The notes: a model not told the origin generated them from the sequence alone. A stretch of 40,205 nucleotides of DNA from Bdellovibrio sp. (GCA_014376935.1 JACMQO010000075.1:1-40205); one strand, 5' to 3'. Counted from the stretch's first letter, positions 1 through 9,023 are shown. A program made the numbers and translations.

Positions 1-2749
1 CAATCCAGACAACGGCTTTTAAATATTGAGTCTCGTTCGAGTTCGATTTGATCTCGATCATCGTCACGTCAACGTTTCCAACCTTAGTGTTTCTTAAAAA
101 AGTGACTTGCGCCGCCTTAGCCGTATTTAAATCTAAGTCTTGCGGGCTAAGTTCAGAGCCCAAGACGCCCTCTTGTTTGTTTTTAGATACAAAACGGCGC
201 ACCTGCTTAGAACTTGGTAAGTAGAGCCACTGTTGTTCAGATCCATCTTCAATCACGCTTAAAAGGCCCGCGCCTTTTTGATCAGATGGTTTTTGAATTT
301 TAACTAGAACTTGATTCTTTTTGTTCGAATATTTTCGTTTGATCGTGATTTGGCGCTCTTTTTTAGAGCCGTTCGCTTCGATGATTTGCATCGAAATTTG
401 TGCCGAATCGTCTTTCGAGACCAATAGTGATTGAGCCTTTTTTAAAAGAACTTCAGCGTCATTCGTTGCCGCGTAAGATTTTGAAACATGAAACGAAAGA
501 CCCACAATCGCTAAGATCGTAAAGTAACGTTTGAACTGTTGTAAAAAACTTGGAAGAAAAATAAGGTCTCCAAACATAGCGGCCACCACAGATAGAATCA
601 TATATTGTCCAAAAACTCGGTTCATTCCAAAATACGAAAATAAAAAAACCGAGAACCCTAGAATAACCAATGTTGTCGCTAACAGACAAGGGTTCGATTC
701 TTCAATCAGGGCTTTTTTCAAAGGAAAATAATTTTTGTATTTGTGCGCGCGCTGCAGCTTTAAAATGCGGCCAACGATATAAACGGTATTTGTAAAAGCT
801 AGACCAATGGCAATCGAAAAAATAATAGCAACACTTGGTTTTAAAGAAATTTGATTCACGTTCAGCCAAATCAATAAAACTAAAGGTGGAATTAAATTTG
901 GTAAACAGGCCATCAAAGCCCAACGCCAAGACTTGAAAACAACAGCTAACAACAATCCGATGGCGACAAGGGCATGCCAAAAACTAAAAACTAAATCTTT
1001 TGAGATCTCTTGGTTGATCGCATGATATTGGGTACCAAAACCAAAAAAAGAAATTTTAGAATTTGGAAATTCTTTTTTAATCACATTTAAAACACTGGCT
1101 TTAGTCCCTTGAATAACATTCGAAGCTTTATCTTTAAAGCGAACTTGAACCAGTAAATTTTTAGTATCTTCAGAGACAAATTTATCAATAGGATTAGACG
1201 CCGAAAGTGAAAACATAAAGTTTTTTTCTGCCAGCTCAGAGTTCGAAGCGGGCAAGCGCTGCTTACTGCTGCCAGATAAGGATTTGTAAAAATCATTCAC
1301 CGAAACAACGGAACCTACGCTAGGTAAGACTTTGATTTTGCTGATCACGTTATCAAGCTTTCGTAAGGCATCTGTCTTTTGCCATCCACCTTTCGTGGTG
1401 ATGACAAAGTTCGCCTCTAATGTTCCACCGAAATTTTTATCAATATATTCAGTCGTCTCACGCGTGTTTTGATGCTCGGGCAGGTCATCTAGAATTTTCG
1501 CGTTCCAATTAATCTTTGTTAAACTATAGAAACCGAAAACAAAAATAAAAGCCGAAGTCGTTAAAACTAATTTGCGATTTCGTAGCGACCACAACGCCCA
1601 GTAGGCGGGCCGATGAATCCAATCTCTGAATTCCACATTCGGAAAAAATCCTAATATCGGAATTGTAACTAAATGAACTAAAACCCAAACCGCCACCGAA
1701 CTAACGGCAACGATCAATCCATAATTTTGAATAAGCGCCGACGGAGACGTTTTTAAAATCAAAAATCCCATACCCGTTGTGGCCGCCGCCAAAAGATTTT
1801 CCCAAAAAAGAGCTTTATATGTCTTAAAGACATTTCCACTTTTTTGAAAATGGGACTGTGTGTGAATCACCAATGAAATCACATCCAGCGTAATCAAAAT
1901 GGGTAGCGTGCTTAGTAAAACGTTAATTGGAACGCCGAAAGCAGATAAAAGCCCCAGCACCACAACGTTCACAAAGATAAGCGTGATGACAACCGGAATA
2001 ACGGCAATGGGTTTTTTATAGATAAGAAGTAAACCGGCTAAAAATATAAAAAAGCCAATCACAACAGAACGAAGCATTTCTTTTTTCAATAAGACACTTA
2101 GATCCGCTTGTACCGCCGGTAAACCACCGTAATCAACGGTAATGGTCGGAAAATTTTTAGAAAAATAGGTTTTTAAACTTTGAGCGTAGTCGTAAATTTC
2201 TAAAGAATTAGCTTCTTTTAAATTTAAAACTAATAAGGTGGCCGACTCATCGTTAACTAATAGGTGTGGTTTGACGAAGGGGTGGGTTGCGGCTAATTTT
2301 TTTCTTTCGTCTAAGCTTAACCCATCAAATAAGTAACCTACAGAGATTTCCTCAGATGACGTTGAAGCCCCTTGAATGGAAGCTAAAGAAACCACTGATT
2401 TTAAATCTGAATTTTTTTGAAAGTTTAATTGTATTGTTTTTAATAATGCGTAGTTGTGATTATCTAACCAGCTAGAACCATTTTTAGTTTTCAAAACTAA
2501 CAAGACCGATAGGTTTTTTTCGGCTTGAAATAGATTTCTTAAGTGATCTTCCTGGACAAGTAGCGGGTGATTTGTCGGATAAAATTGTTTTAAAGAATAT
2601 TCAGTTTTCAAATTGAAAGTTGACACAATAGCGAACAAAAATATGACAAAACAAAACACACCCATCACAGTGTTAAAAAGAAATACATTTTTCAAAGCTT
2701 TGAACCTGAAAAATCTAATCATTAGTTTCGCTTTTCTATTAAGCCGCAT
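1..2749 (-). CDS. MMPL/RND-family exporter fused to a LolA-like domain (partial, runs off left edge)
   Basis: I read this frame by hand from the ATG at 2749 (an in-frame TAG sits directly upstream and an AGGA lies about 5 bases before the ATG). No stop occurs down to base 1, giving at least 916 residues. Residues 21-43 are the first membrane helix, followed by a periplasmic domain to about 215. A membrane bundle starts near 228 and contains ITLDVISLVIH (D289) in the helix that carries the MMPL proton-relay Asp. A second periplasmic domain and bundle follow to about 738. The equivalent second-half motif reads IGLAFTNTVYIVG, without an acidic residue. After residue 740 comes KRYFTILAIVGLSFHVSKSYA, a signal-peptide-like helix. 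Residues 762-916 resemble the outer-membrane lipoprotein-sorting LolA_like family (QKGAGLLSVIEDG, QQWLYLPSSKQVRR, GVLGSELSPQDL). The likely role is export of a lipid or lipoprotein from the inner membrane. The substrate is unknown. Confidence 0.85.
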   Translation of the reverse strand, partial: MRLNRKAKLMIRFFRFKALKNVFLFNTVMGVFCFVIFLFAIVSTFNLKTEYSLKQFYPTNHPLLVQEDHLRNLFQAEKNLSVLLVLKTKNGSSWLDNHNYALLKTIQLNFQKNSDLKSVVSLASIQGASTSSEEISVGYLFDGLSLDERKKLAATHPFVKPHLLVNDESATLLVLNLKEANSLEIYDYAQSLKTYFSKNFPTITVDYGGLPAVQADLSVLLKKEMLRSVVIGFFIFLAGLLLIYKKPIAVIPVVITLIFVNVVVLGLLSAFGVPINVLLSTLPILITLDVISLVIHTQSHFQKSGNVFKTYKALFWENLLAAATTGMGFLILKTSPSALIQNYGLIVAVSSVAVWVLVHLVTIPILGFFPNVEFRDWIHRPAYWALWSLRNRKLVLTTSAFIFVFGFYSLTKINWNAKILDDLPEHQNTRETTEYIDKNFGGTLEANFVITTKGGWQKTDALRKLDNVISKIKVLPSVGSVVSVNDFYKSLSGSSKQRLPASNSELAEKNFMFSLSASNPIDKFVSEDTKNLLVQVRFKDKASNVIQGTKASVLNVIKKEFPNSKISFFGFGTQYHAINQEISKDLVFSFWHALVAIGLLLAVVFKSWRWALMACLPNLIPPLVLLIWLNVNQISLKPSVAIIFSIAIGLAFTNTVYIVGRILKLQRAHKYKNYFPLKKALIEESNPCLLATTLVILGFSVFLFSYFGMNRVFGQYMILSVVAAMFGDLIFLPSFLQQFKRYFTILAIVGLSFHVSKSYAATNDAEVLLKKAQSLLVSKDDSAQISMQIIEANGSKKERQITIKRKYSNKKNQVLVKIQKPSDQKGAGLLSVIEDGSEQQWLYLPSSKQVRRFVSKNKQEGVLGSELSPQDLDLNTAKAAQVTFLRNTKVGNVDVTMIEIKSNSNETQYLKAVVWI

Positions 2750-2778
2750 CTACATCCTACCGAAAGGTCTAGTATCTT

Positions 2779-4131
2779 ATGAAAAATTTCTTAAAACTGA
2801 CAGGTTCTATTTCGGCGTTAATGTTCTTCATTCTGAGTCCAGATCTACGCGCGCAATCTGTGGCGATGGTTCCCGCTGATGCTTGGATTTCTAAATTTAA
2901 TTCTTCGGTGGGCCAAACGACGAATAGCTTTTCGCAAGCCACTTCATTTAACTTCCTAAAAGGCCAAGTTGTCTCAGATCAAGTCAACTTTAGCGGACGG
3001 TTTACGGTATTAAACTTAAAGCCAGATAGCCAGTTGGGTTTATTTAACATGGACGTCTCTTTAAATAGCGCGCAAGCGGTCGCTAAAAATTTGCAAATTC
3101 ATGTAGTCACAGAGCAAGACCTAGGCTTTGGTAGTGCAACCGTGACGTTGAACGCCGTATGTAGTTCATTAACTGTATCTGTCGCCTCCACTCAGGGTGT
3201 TTCGGTTCAGGTTGATAAGAACTTTCAGGTTCTGCACTTAACGACAAATTTCGAAACTTTGAACTTAGATACAAAGCTTGAAGGGTGCGATTCTTCAATC
3301 GCGGGTCTTCAACAAGAAGTTCAAGCCAGAATCTTGGCGATTCTACGCGCGCAATTGTTTGATACCCAGTTAAGACAAATTTTAACGGACCAGATCAGCC
3401 AGCAATTAAGCACAAACATTAAAAATGTCGCAAATTACTTTGTAGAAAGTAAATCAAGCGACGTTAAAGTTAGCCTTTCGATCGACGCCCAAAATAAATT
3501 GTGGATGTATGTCGGTGAAGCGGCCCTAACAGCTTTTTCAGCCAGCGAAATTGCAGAGCTTTCAAAGTCAGACAAACCGGCGGCCCTATTTAAAAAGGCC
3601 GAGCTTGAAAAAACCTTGCTTGTTAACTTAAACGCTCAGATTGCAAAAGCGCCGATTTTATCTGTCGGTAACGAGGCCTTAGAAAAACTAACGTGCTCTC
3701 GGTGGACTCAATTTTTCGTATGGCCAGCTTTAAAAGCATTTCAAAAATGTTTTCAGATGCAATTTGTTTCAGAGATCAAAGAGCTTAAATTAACAGATGT
3801 TACTAAGTTGAGATTTTCAATTAACTCTTACAGCTGGGCACAAGCCAAAGAGCCTCTTAGAAATATAGCGACGTTTAACTTACAAACTGATGTGGGTTTA
3901 AATCCAAGTGCCGTCAAAATTAACTCGATCGTCGGTCAGAATGATCCCGAATTTTTAAAGTGGTCCGGTCGCTCGAAACGCATTTCGACAGGTTTAGTGA
4001 CTTCGACACTGCAGGCTTACTTACAAGAGCAAATCGCCTTGTTGGTAAAAGGTAATGACATGCTGAATCCGGCGAACATCAAAAATATCAAGCTGATTAC
4101 GCCCGAAACACTGTTTGTTCAACTGAAATAG
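2779..4131 (+). CDS. Secreted protein of unknown function
   Basis: I do not recognise this 450-aa protein. Residues 1-25 form a signal peptide (MKNFLK, then a hydrophobic stretch to LRAQ), so it should reach the periplasm or beyond. The mature part alternates short beta-like segments with Ser/Thr/Asn-rich stretches and has no membrane helix. Cysteines are few (near residues 128, 170, 306 and 322) and could form disulfides. The ATG at 2779 is preceded by AAAGG. It is divergent from the MMPL-LolA gene with only 29 bases between start codons, so at least one promoter must lie inside the neighbouring coding sequence. The divergent pairing with an envelope-lipid or lipoprotein exporter suggests an envelope role, but that is inference only. 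Confidence 0.8.
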   Translation: MKNFLKLTGSISALMFFILSPDLRAQSVAMVPADAWISKFNSSVGQTTNSFSQATSFNFLKGQVVSDQVNFSGRFTVLNLKPDSQLGLFNMDVSLNSAQAVAKNLQIHVVTEQDLGFGSATVTLNAVCSSLTVSVASTQGVSVQVDKNFQVLHLTTNFETLNLDTKLEGCDSSIAGLQQEVQARILAILRAQLFDTQLRQILTDQISQQLSTNIKNVANYFVESKSSDVKVSLSIDAQNKLWMYVGEAALTAFSASEIAELSKSDKPAALFKKAELEKTLLVNLNAQIAKAPILSVGNEALEKLTCSRWTQFFVWPALKAFQKCFQMQFVSEIKELKLTDVTKLRFSINSYSWAQAKEPLRNIATFNLQTDVGLNPSAVKINSIVGQNDPEFLKWSGRSKRISTGLVTSTLQAYLQEQIALLVKGNDMLNPANIKNIKLITPETLFVQLK

Positions 4132-4136
4132 GCGAC

Positions 4137-5423
4137 TTAGAAGTTGTAACTTAATTTTAAGCTGACATTGTCGGTGGCATCGTAAGACTTCGTGAGTGGC
4201 TCATTTCCGACAGTTAAAACATTCACCGCTAAATTTGTTTTAAATCGATCGGTCCAATTTATTTCGTAATGAAGTGAGCTTAAAACAGAAGGGCTTTTCT
4301 CATTATATATGACTGCCCCAGATAAATTACTTTCTGAACCCACATCCACTAAAAAACCCAGCGCCGTCGATTTATCAAAGAAACCAAGTAAAGTTTCAAG
4401 CTCTTTACTAACATCATGTTCGCGCCAAAGCCGATTCACCTGTAAGAAATAATGAAAAGTACTTTTGTAAATATTAAATCCACTTTCAACAGCCGCCGTA
4501 CAGCTGGTCGAGGGTGAAGTTTCATCGGCGTAAAAATCTTTTTCGTTTTTACAAAATGATTTTACAATGACCGGACCCAGCGTAGAAGAAAATCCGCCAC
4601 CCAAGTGTTCTGACTTGATCCAAGCTAAATCAATATCGATCGGACCCCTAATATTACCAATTAACGGCGTCAAAGAAATCGTATCCACCGTGATATGCGG
4701 AGAAATTTGTGGAATTTGATTAGCCCCCGAAAAATAGAACAAATGAAAGTCGATAAAACTAAATGAAAGTTTGCCGGTCGCGCCAAAATTATCGGCGAAA
4801 GGTTTTTTAACGTCTGTTTCGTTACGGTAAAGATAAGTGGTGTTGTCTGGTAAATAGAAAGTGCCGCTGTTGCTTTGAATCGGAAAGGTATCTGTACGCG
4901 GCCACCAAGGCGACTGCGTGTCCGGTAAGATCGATTTACGATTTGTTGGAATATAAAACAGACTGTAATCAAAATTAAAGGCGTGTGACTTAATCAAAAT
5001 TCCAGTCGAAGCCAAATTTTCAGAGGCGAACGGTTGGCGGTAATCTTTAGCGTGAACAACATCAAAGATATTATTTAAATCTGTTCCCTCAGGCACAACA
5101 GTCCAAGAACCCAATTGGTAATCAAAAATCCCTAAAGATCCCTTAAAACCTAATTCATTCGGATTAAAAACCGTCTGTTTTTGATCCTGCTTTGAAGAAA
5201 GTTGAACATAATTCACCGACATGTCTGCCTTAAAACTTAAGTTCTTAGTTAAATCGTATTGGCCGAAAGTTTTAAATTCGTATTTAGAAAAAAGATTTGA
5301 AGAATTTTTCGGATTTAAATAAAAACTTTGTAATTCGGTTGATACAGCAAAACGCAAAGGGTCTGCAAAAGCAGACGTCGATACAAATATTAAAATAGAA
5401 AACAGAACGGTGGTGGTTTTCAT
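4137..5423 (-). CDS. Predicted outer-membrane beta-barrel protein
   Basis: The 428-aa product starts with a clear signal peptide (MKTTTVLFSILIFVSTSAFA, cleavage before DPLRF). The rest is a series of alternating polar/hydrophobic strands and ends in KLSYNF. A C-terminal aromatic residue is the usual recognition signal for the BAM machinery, so I predict an outer-membrane barrel of porin or transport type. No specific family motif is recognisable. It lies 8 bases downstream of the lipoprotein subtilase on the same strand and is probably co-transcribed with it. Its stop faces the end of the unknown secreted gene 5 bases away. Substrate and function cannot be read from the sequence. Confidence 0.75.
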   Translation of the reverse strand: MKTTTVLFSILIFVSTSAFADPLRFAVSTELQSFYLNPKNSSNLFSKYEFKTFGQYDLTKNLSFKADMSVNYVQLSSKQDQKQTVFNPNELGFKGSLGIFDYQLGSWTVVPEGTDLNNIFDVVHAKDYRQPFASENLASTGILIKSHAFNFDYSLFYIPTNRKSILPDTQSPWWPRTDTFPIQSNSGTFYLPDNTTYLYRNETDVKKPFADNFGATGKLSFSFIDFHLFYFSGANQIPQISPHITVDTISLTPLIGNIRGPIDIDLAWIKSEHLGGGFSSTLGPVIVKSFCKNEKDFYADETSPSTSCTAAVESGFNIYKSTFHYFLQVNRLWREHDVSKELETLLGFFDKSTALGFLVDVGSESNLSGAVIYNEKSPSVLSSLHYEINWTDRFKTNLAVNVLTVGNEPLTKSYDATDNVSLKLSYNF

Positions 5424-5431
5424 AACACGAA

Positions 5432-6688
5432 CTATAAGCCTAACATTGATTTTAAAATCGTATAGGATTTATTCACATTGATGCGACCGTGTGTTGAAAC
5501 TTGAAATTCGTGACCGGCAGTGACATCAACGCCCTTAAGTAAAGCTTGCTTTACCTGTTGCGCCGTAGCGGTTGGGAAAGCACTCCACAATAAAGCGGCC
5601 GCGCCCGCTGTCATCGGCGATGCCATGCTAGTTCCGCTCATCGATTCAACCTGATTGCCCGGTACCGTCGAATAAATATCGACTCCTGGTGCCGCCACGT
5701 GCACACTTTTTTGACCAAAGTTCGAAAAATAAATCATAAAGTCATCAATCGTCGAAGCCGCCACGTTGATTTGATTATATAAGTTAAAAGCTGAAGGGTA
5801 AGACGGCGTGTAATCAACGTTTTCGCCTTCATTTCCCGAAGCTGTAATTAATAGAACACCTTGGTTCGATAAAGAATTCATCGCGGCCTGTAAATTCGGA
5901 ATACACGGAGACCCACCCCAGCTCATATTCATAATCTTCGCCCCACGTGTGGCTGCGTAGTTCATAGCAATGATTCCATCACCCACTGAGCCGCCACCGT
6001 CATTATCAATAAACTGGGCCGGAATAATTTTAGCTCGCGGAGCAACGCCTTGAACGGGGCCTACGGTTGAATCCGCAGCGATAGTTCCTGCAACGTGCGA
6101 TCCGTGTTTGTTTTTTGTAGGGTCGTTTGTTCCGGCATTAACTTGAATTCCGTAAACATCATCAATGTAACCATTATTATCGTCGTCAATTCCGTTATTT
6201 GGAATTTCGTTCGGATTAATTAAGATGTTGGGTCTTAACTGAGTATTCGTTACGTCAACCATTCCATCAATAACGGCCACAGCAATACCATCGCCCTTAA
6301 TGTTTTTGCTCCATAGCGCTGACGCTTGGATCATCGCCGGACCCCAGTTTAAAGTTCCGGTAGCTAAAGCGCCAACATCAGCCGTTGCATTGACACGTAA
6401 ATCATTTTGATTAGGTAATTGAATTTTTTGATCGGCATCGACGTGCTTAATCAGAGCTAAATTTTGCGTAACAAAGCTGTCGCGAAATTCGTCTTTGCTT
6501 TTTCCGCTTTCAACAGAAAAAGATCCATCTTCCCATTGAACGATGAAACGATTTTCCATCGTCTGGCCGCCGCACTGGCTTGATGCCGAAGTCATCACAG
6601 AGTCGGCCGTTTTGGTGCCGCTACACCCAGATAGTAATAAACCCAATACCATAAGAGGCACGGCTACTGCGGCTTTGACAACATCCAT
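5432..6688 (-). CDS. Subtilisin-like serine protease (S8 family), lipoprotein
   Basis: This is a 418-aa subtilase with a lipoprotein signal: hydrophobic h-region, then LLLSGC with the lipidated Cys at 22. Residues 45-90 look like a short inhibitor-I9-type propeptide. The catalytic triad is intact: D141 in VAVIDGMVD, H195 in KHGSHVAGT and S354 in SGTSMASP, with oxyanion-hole N286 in ITASGNEGE. An Asp/Asn-rich loop (GIDDDNNGYIDD, residues 166-177) looks like a calcium-binding insertion, which is common in calcium-dependent S8 proteases. The ATG is supported by AAGGAAG about 7 bases upstream. The protein is predicted to be anchored in the inner or outer membrane and active in the periplasm or outside the cell. 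It is the first gene of a two-gene unit with the barrel protein downstream. In a predator it could act on prey or in envelope remodelling, which is inference. Confidence 0.93.
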   Translation of the reverse strand: MDVVKAAVAVPLMVLGLLLSGCSGTKTADSVMTSASSQCGGQTMENRFIVQWEDGSFSVESGKSKDEFRDSFVTQNLALIKHVDADQKIQLPNQNDLRVNATADVGALATGTLNWGPAMIQASALWSKNIKGDGIAVAVIDGMVDVTNTQLRPNILINPNEIPNNGIDDDNNGYIDDVYGIQVNAGTNDPTKNKHGSHVAGTIAADSTVGPVQGVAPRAKIIPAQFIDNDGGGSVGDGIIAMNYAATRGAKIMNMSWGGSPCIPNLQAAMNSLSNQGVLLITASGNEGENVDYTPSYPSAFNLYNQINVAASTIDDFMIYFSNFGQKSVHVAAPGVDIYSTVPGNQVESMSGTSMASPMTAGAAALLWSAFPTATAQQVKQALLKGVDVTAGHEFQVSTHGRINVNKSYTILKSMLGL

Positions 6689-6793
6689 GTTGACTTCCTT
6701 GCATGTAATTTGAATCTTTGAATTAAGACTCTTTAGGGGCCATGCATTGGTTAGTACATCGGAGTTTTTTGTATTATTTTGAGTCGGGTTTTA

Positions 6794-6834
6794 GTCTAGA
6801 CGCGCGGACCACCTGAACGATGGTCTAGGCGCGG
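6794..6834. repeat. Imperfect direct repeat with an internal hairpin, GC-rich intergenic patch
   Basis: Two related copies, GTCTAGACGCGCGG (6794-6807) and GTCTAGGCGCGG (6823-6834), flank an inverted repeat GACCACC-TGAAC-GATGGTC (6807-6825). On the minus strand the hairpin pairs over 7 positions with one G-U. There is no T tract, so it is not a classic terminator. It lies between punA and the protease promoter region and is clearly richer in G+C than its surroundings. Confidence 0.45.
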
Positions 6835-6857
6835 TAGATAGGAAGGCATATAGCCGA

Positions 6858-7676
6858 TTAGATCTTCACAACGAATTCGGTTAAAAAATTACAAAACTTT
6901 TGTTCAACTTTTTTGGCCGTTTCAGTCACTTCAACGTGCGTTAATTTTTCTTTTGAAATACCGGCCGCTAAATTTGTAATGCAAGAAATCGCGGCCACGC
7001 GGATACCTAAATGATTAGCCGCAATGACTTCTGGAACGGTCGACATACCGACGGCTTTACCGCCAAGTGCTTTAAACATTTTAATCTCTGAGGGGGTTTC
7101 GTAAGTAGGTCCAGTAACGCCGACATAGATCCCTTTATGAGAGAATGTTTTTTGTGCGCGTAAAATGCGTTCAGCTATTTCAATTAATTTACGGTCGTAA
7201 GCTTCGGTCATATCCGGAAAGCGGGGGCCAAGCTCTTTAATGTTCGGGCCCATTAATGGATTCGTTCCCATCATATTGATATGATCTTCGATCAACATGA
7301 AATCGCCGGCATTCATGCCGTCGCCGTAACCACCTGCAGAGTTTGTAACAACTAAAATTTCAATTCCAAGCAAAGCCATCGTCCGTGCCGGAAACACGAC
7401 GGTTTCCATGGTGTGGCCTTCATAGTAGTGAAGGCGACCTTGAAGGACCACCAATTCGGCATTGCCGATTTTACCAAAAATTAAATTACCTGAGTGACCT
7501 TCAACCGTCGGCGGAATGAAATTTGGTATTTCGTTAAACGGCAAAGTGCATTCGACTTGCATGTGTTGCACGAAGTGACCAAGACCTGAACCTAAAATGA
7601 TACCGATTCTAGGTTTTGATTTTGTTTTCGTTTTAATAAAGTTGACAGTTTCAGTCAGCTTTTGAATTACATTCAT
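6858..7676 (-). CDS. punA: Purine nucleoside phosphorylase (trimeric, PNP-I type)
   Basis: This enzyme cleaves purine (deoxy)nucleosides with phosphate to give the base and (deoxy)ribose-1-phosphate. The 272-aa length is normal for the trimeric inosine/guanosine-type family. Visible motifs are the phosphate loop IILGSGLG (residues 26-33), VEGHSG (59-63), LQGRLHYYEGH (79-88), TNSAGG (111-116), GVTGPTYETPSE (186-197), the MSTVPE methionine region (211-216) and CITNLAAG (232-239) with the base-binding Asn. It is the last gene of a deoC-deoA-punA operon, 25 bases after deoA. Together the three genes feed on nucleosides, which fits a bacterium that degrades foreign DNA and RNA in bulk. The symbol is chosen by family, and deoD (hexameric) is excluded by the motifs. 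Confidence 0.95.
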   Translation of the reverse strand: MNVIQKLTETVNFIKTKTKSKPRIGIILGSGLGHFVQHMQVECTLPFNEIPNFIPPTVEGHSGNLIFGKIGNAELVVLQGRLHYYEGHTMETVVFPARTMALLGIEILVVTNSAGGYGDGMNAGDFMLIEDHINMMGTNPLMGPNIKELGPRFPDMTEAYDRKLIEIAERILRAQKTFSHKGIYVGVTGPTYETPSEIKMFKALGGKAVGMSTVPEVIAANHLGIRVAAISCITNLAAGISKEKLTHVEVTETAKKVEQKFCNFLTEFVVKI

Positions 7677-7701
7677 TTTTTATCCTTTTTGTTCTACGGA
7701 T

Positions 7702-9021
7702 TTACAGTAGGGTTTCTTTTATCAAAACGTGGGGTGCTGGCTTTTGCAATGAAATTTCAAAGCATGTTTGGAGTAAGTCTTCAGCCTCTTTGAAAAGCTG
7801 TGGTTCATCGCCATGAATCGTGAAGATAACATCATTCATATTGATCGGATCGCCGATCTTTTTGTGAAACTCAATGCCCGAGACTAAATTTAAAACGTCA
7901 TCTGTTTTTTGACGGCCGGCACGTAGACAAATGCCAGCTAAACCAATTTTTTCAACGTTGTAAGCTTGTAGAAAACCAGAGGCCTTTGTCTGAACCACGG
8001 CTGATTTATTTTTAGCACTTGGTAATTTATGAATATCGCCACCTTGCGCGGCACACATTTCTTCAAACTTTTTCAAAGCTTTACCTGATACTAACATTTC
8101 GGCCGCTAAATTATAAGCGTCAGCCAAAGATGCCGTTTTGCCAGACATAAAAATCATGTGCGCCGAAAGCTGCAAAGAAAGTTCACGCGTGTCTTCGTAA
8201 AGGTCGATACCGTCAGCAGAAATAAATTTTTTATTCTTCATGATCTCAAGACATTCAAAAACTTCTAAAGAGTTTCCTGAAAATCGACCTAAAGGCTGTT
8301 CCATCGACGTTAACATCGCGACAACTTTTTTACCGTAACCTTGACCGATGGCCATAAGCGCTTGCGCTAACTCTTTGGCTTTGGCCGGGGTTTTCATGAA
8401 CGCGCCCGAACCAAACTTAACGTCAAGCACAAGGCCGTCGATACCTTCAGCCATTTTCTTTGACATAATGCTAGCGCAAATTAACGGAAGACTTTCAACC
8501 GTGGCCGTTACATCACGTAGGGCATAGATTTTTTTATCAGCCGGGCAAATATCTTTTGTTTGACCGATAAAGCAAGTTCCAATTTTTTTAGTCAGTTCAA
8601 TAAATTTTTCTAAACTTTGTTGGGTATTAAAACCAGGAATACTTTCTAATTTATCTAAAGTTCCACCCGTGTGACCTAAACCACGACCCGATATCATCGG
8701 AACGTAAACGCCAGCGGCCGCGACGACCGGGCCTAAAATCAAACTGGTTTTGTCACCCACGCCACCCGTTGAATGCTTATCTGTTTTAAAACCGTCAATC
8801 GATGACGTATCAACAACAACGCCCGAATGAAGCATTGTTTTCGTTAACGTCACCGTTTCAGTTGTGGTCATGCCGTTAAAAAAAATGGCCATCAATAAAG
8901 CTGACATTTGATAGTCAGGAATTTCACCGCGCGTGTAAGACATGATGAAGAATTCAATTTCTTCTGCGGTTAATTCATACTTGTTTCGTTTTTTTTTAAT
9001 AATTTCTGCCGGAAAATACAT
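7702..9021 (-). CDS. deoA: Thymidine phosphorylase
   Basis: This enzyme phosphorolyses thymidine/deoxyuridine to the base and deoxyribose-1-phosphate. The 439-aa protein has the normal length. Residues 81-91 are the phosphate-binding DKHSTGGVGDK, and 111-126 carry the family signature SGRGLGHTGGTLDKLE. KLESIPGF, the RDVTATVESLPLI segment and KFGSGAF are all close to the proteobacterial DeoA pattern. Pyrimidine-nucleoside phosphorylase (Pdp), which also accepts uridine, cannot be fully excluded. It starts 2 bases after the deoC stop codon, so translation is probably coupled, and it is followed by punA. Confidence 0.95.
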   Translation of the reverse strand: MYFPAEIIKKKRNKYELTAEEIEFFIMSYTRGEIPDYQMSALLMAIFFNGMTTTETVTLTKTMLHSGVVVDTSSIDGFKTDKHSTGGVGDKTSLILGPVVAAAGVYVPMISGRGLGHTGGTLDKLESIPGFNTQQSLEKFIELTKKIGTCFIGQTKDICPADKKIYALRDVTATVESLPLICASIMSKKMAEGIDGLVLDVKFGSGAFMKTPAKAKELAQALMAIGQGYGKKVVAMLTSMEQPLGRFSGNSLEVFECLEIMKNKKFISADGIDLYEDTRELSLQLSAHMIFMSGKTASLADAYNLAAEMLVSGKALKKFEEMCAAQGGDIHKLPSAKNKSAVVQTKASGFLQAYNVEKIGLAGICLRAGRQKTDDVLNLVSGIEFHKKIGDPINMNDVIFTIHGDEPQLFKEAEDLLQTCFEISLQKPAPHVLIKETLL

Positions 9022-9023
9022 AA

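Noticed and set aside
459-1296. Three short minus-strand frames inside the exporter region
   Set aside because: They are out-of-frame fragments. The true frame is continuous from 2749 to the left edge.
2613-2879. Plus-strand open frame of 88 codons at the MMPL start
   Set aside because: It runs antisense through the start of the MMPL gene and then in another frame inside the secreted protein gene. Both are better supported.
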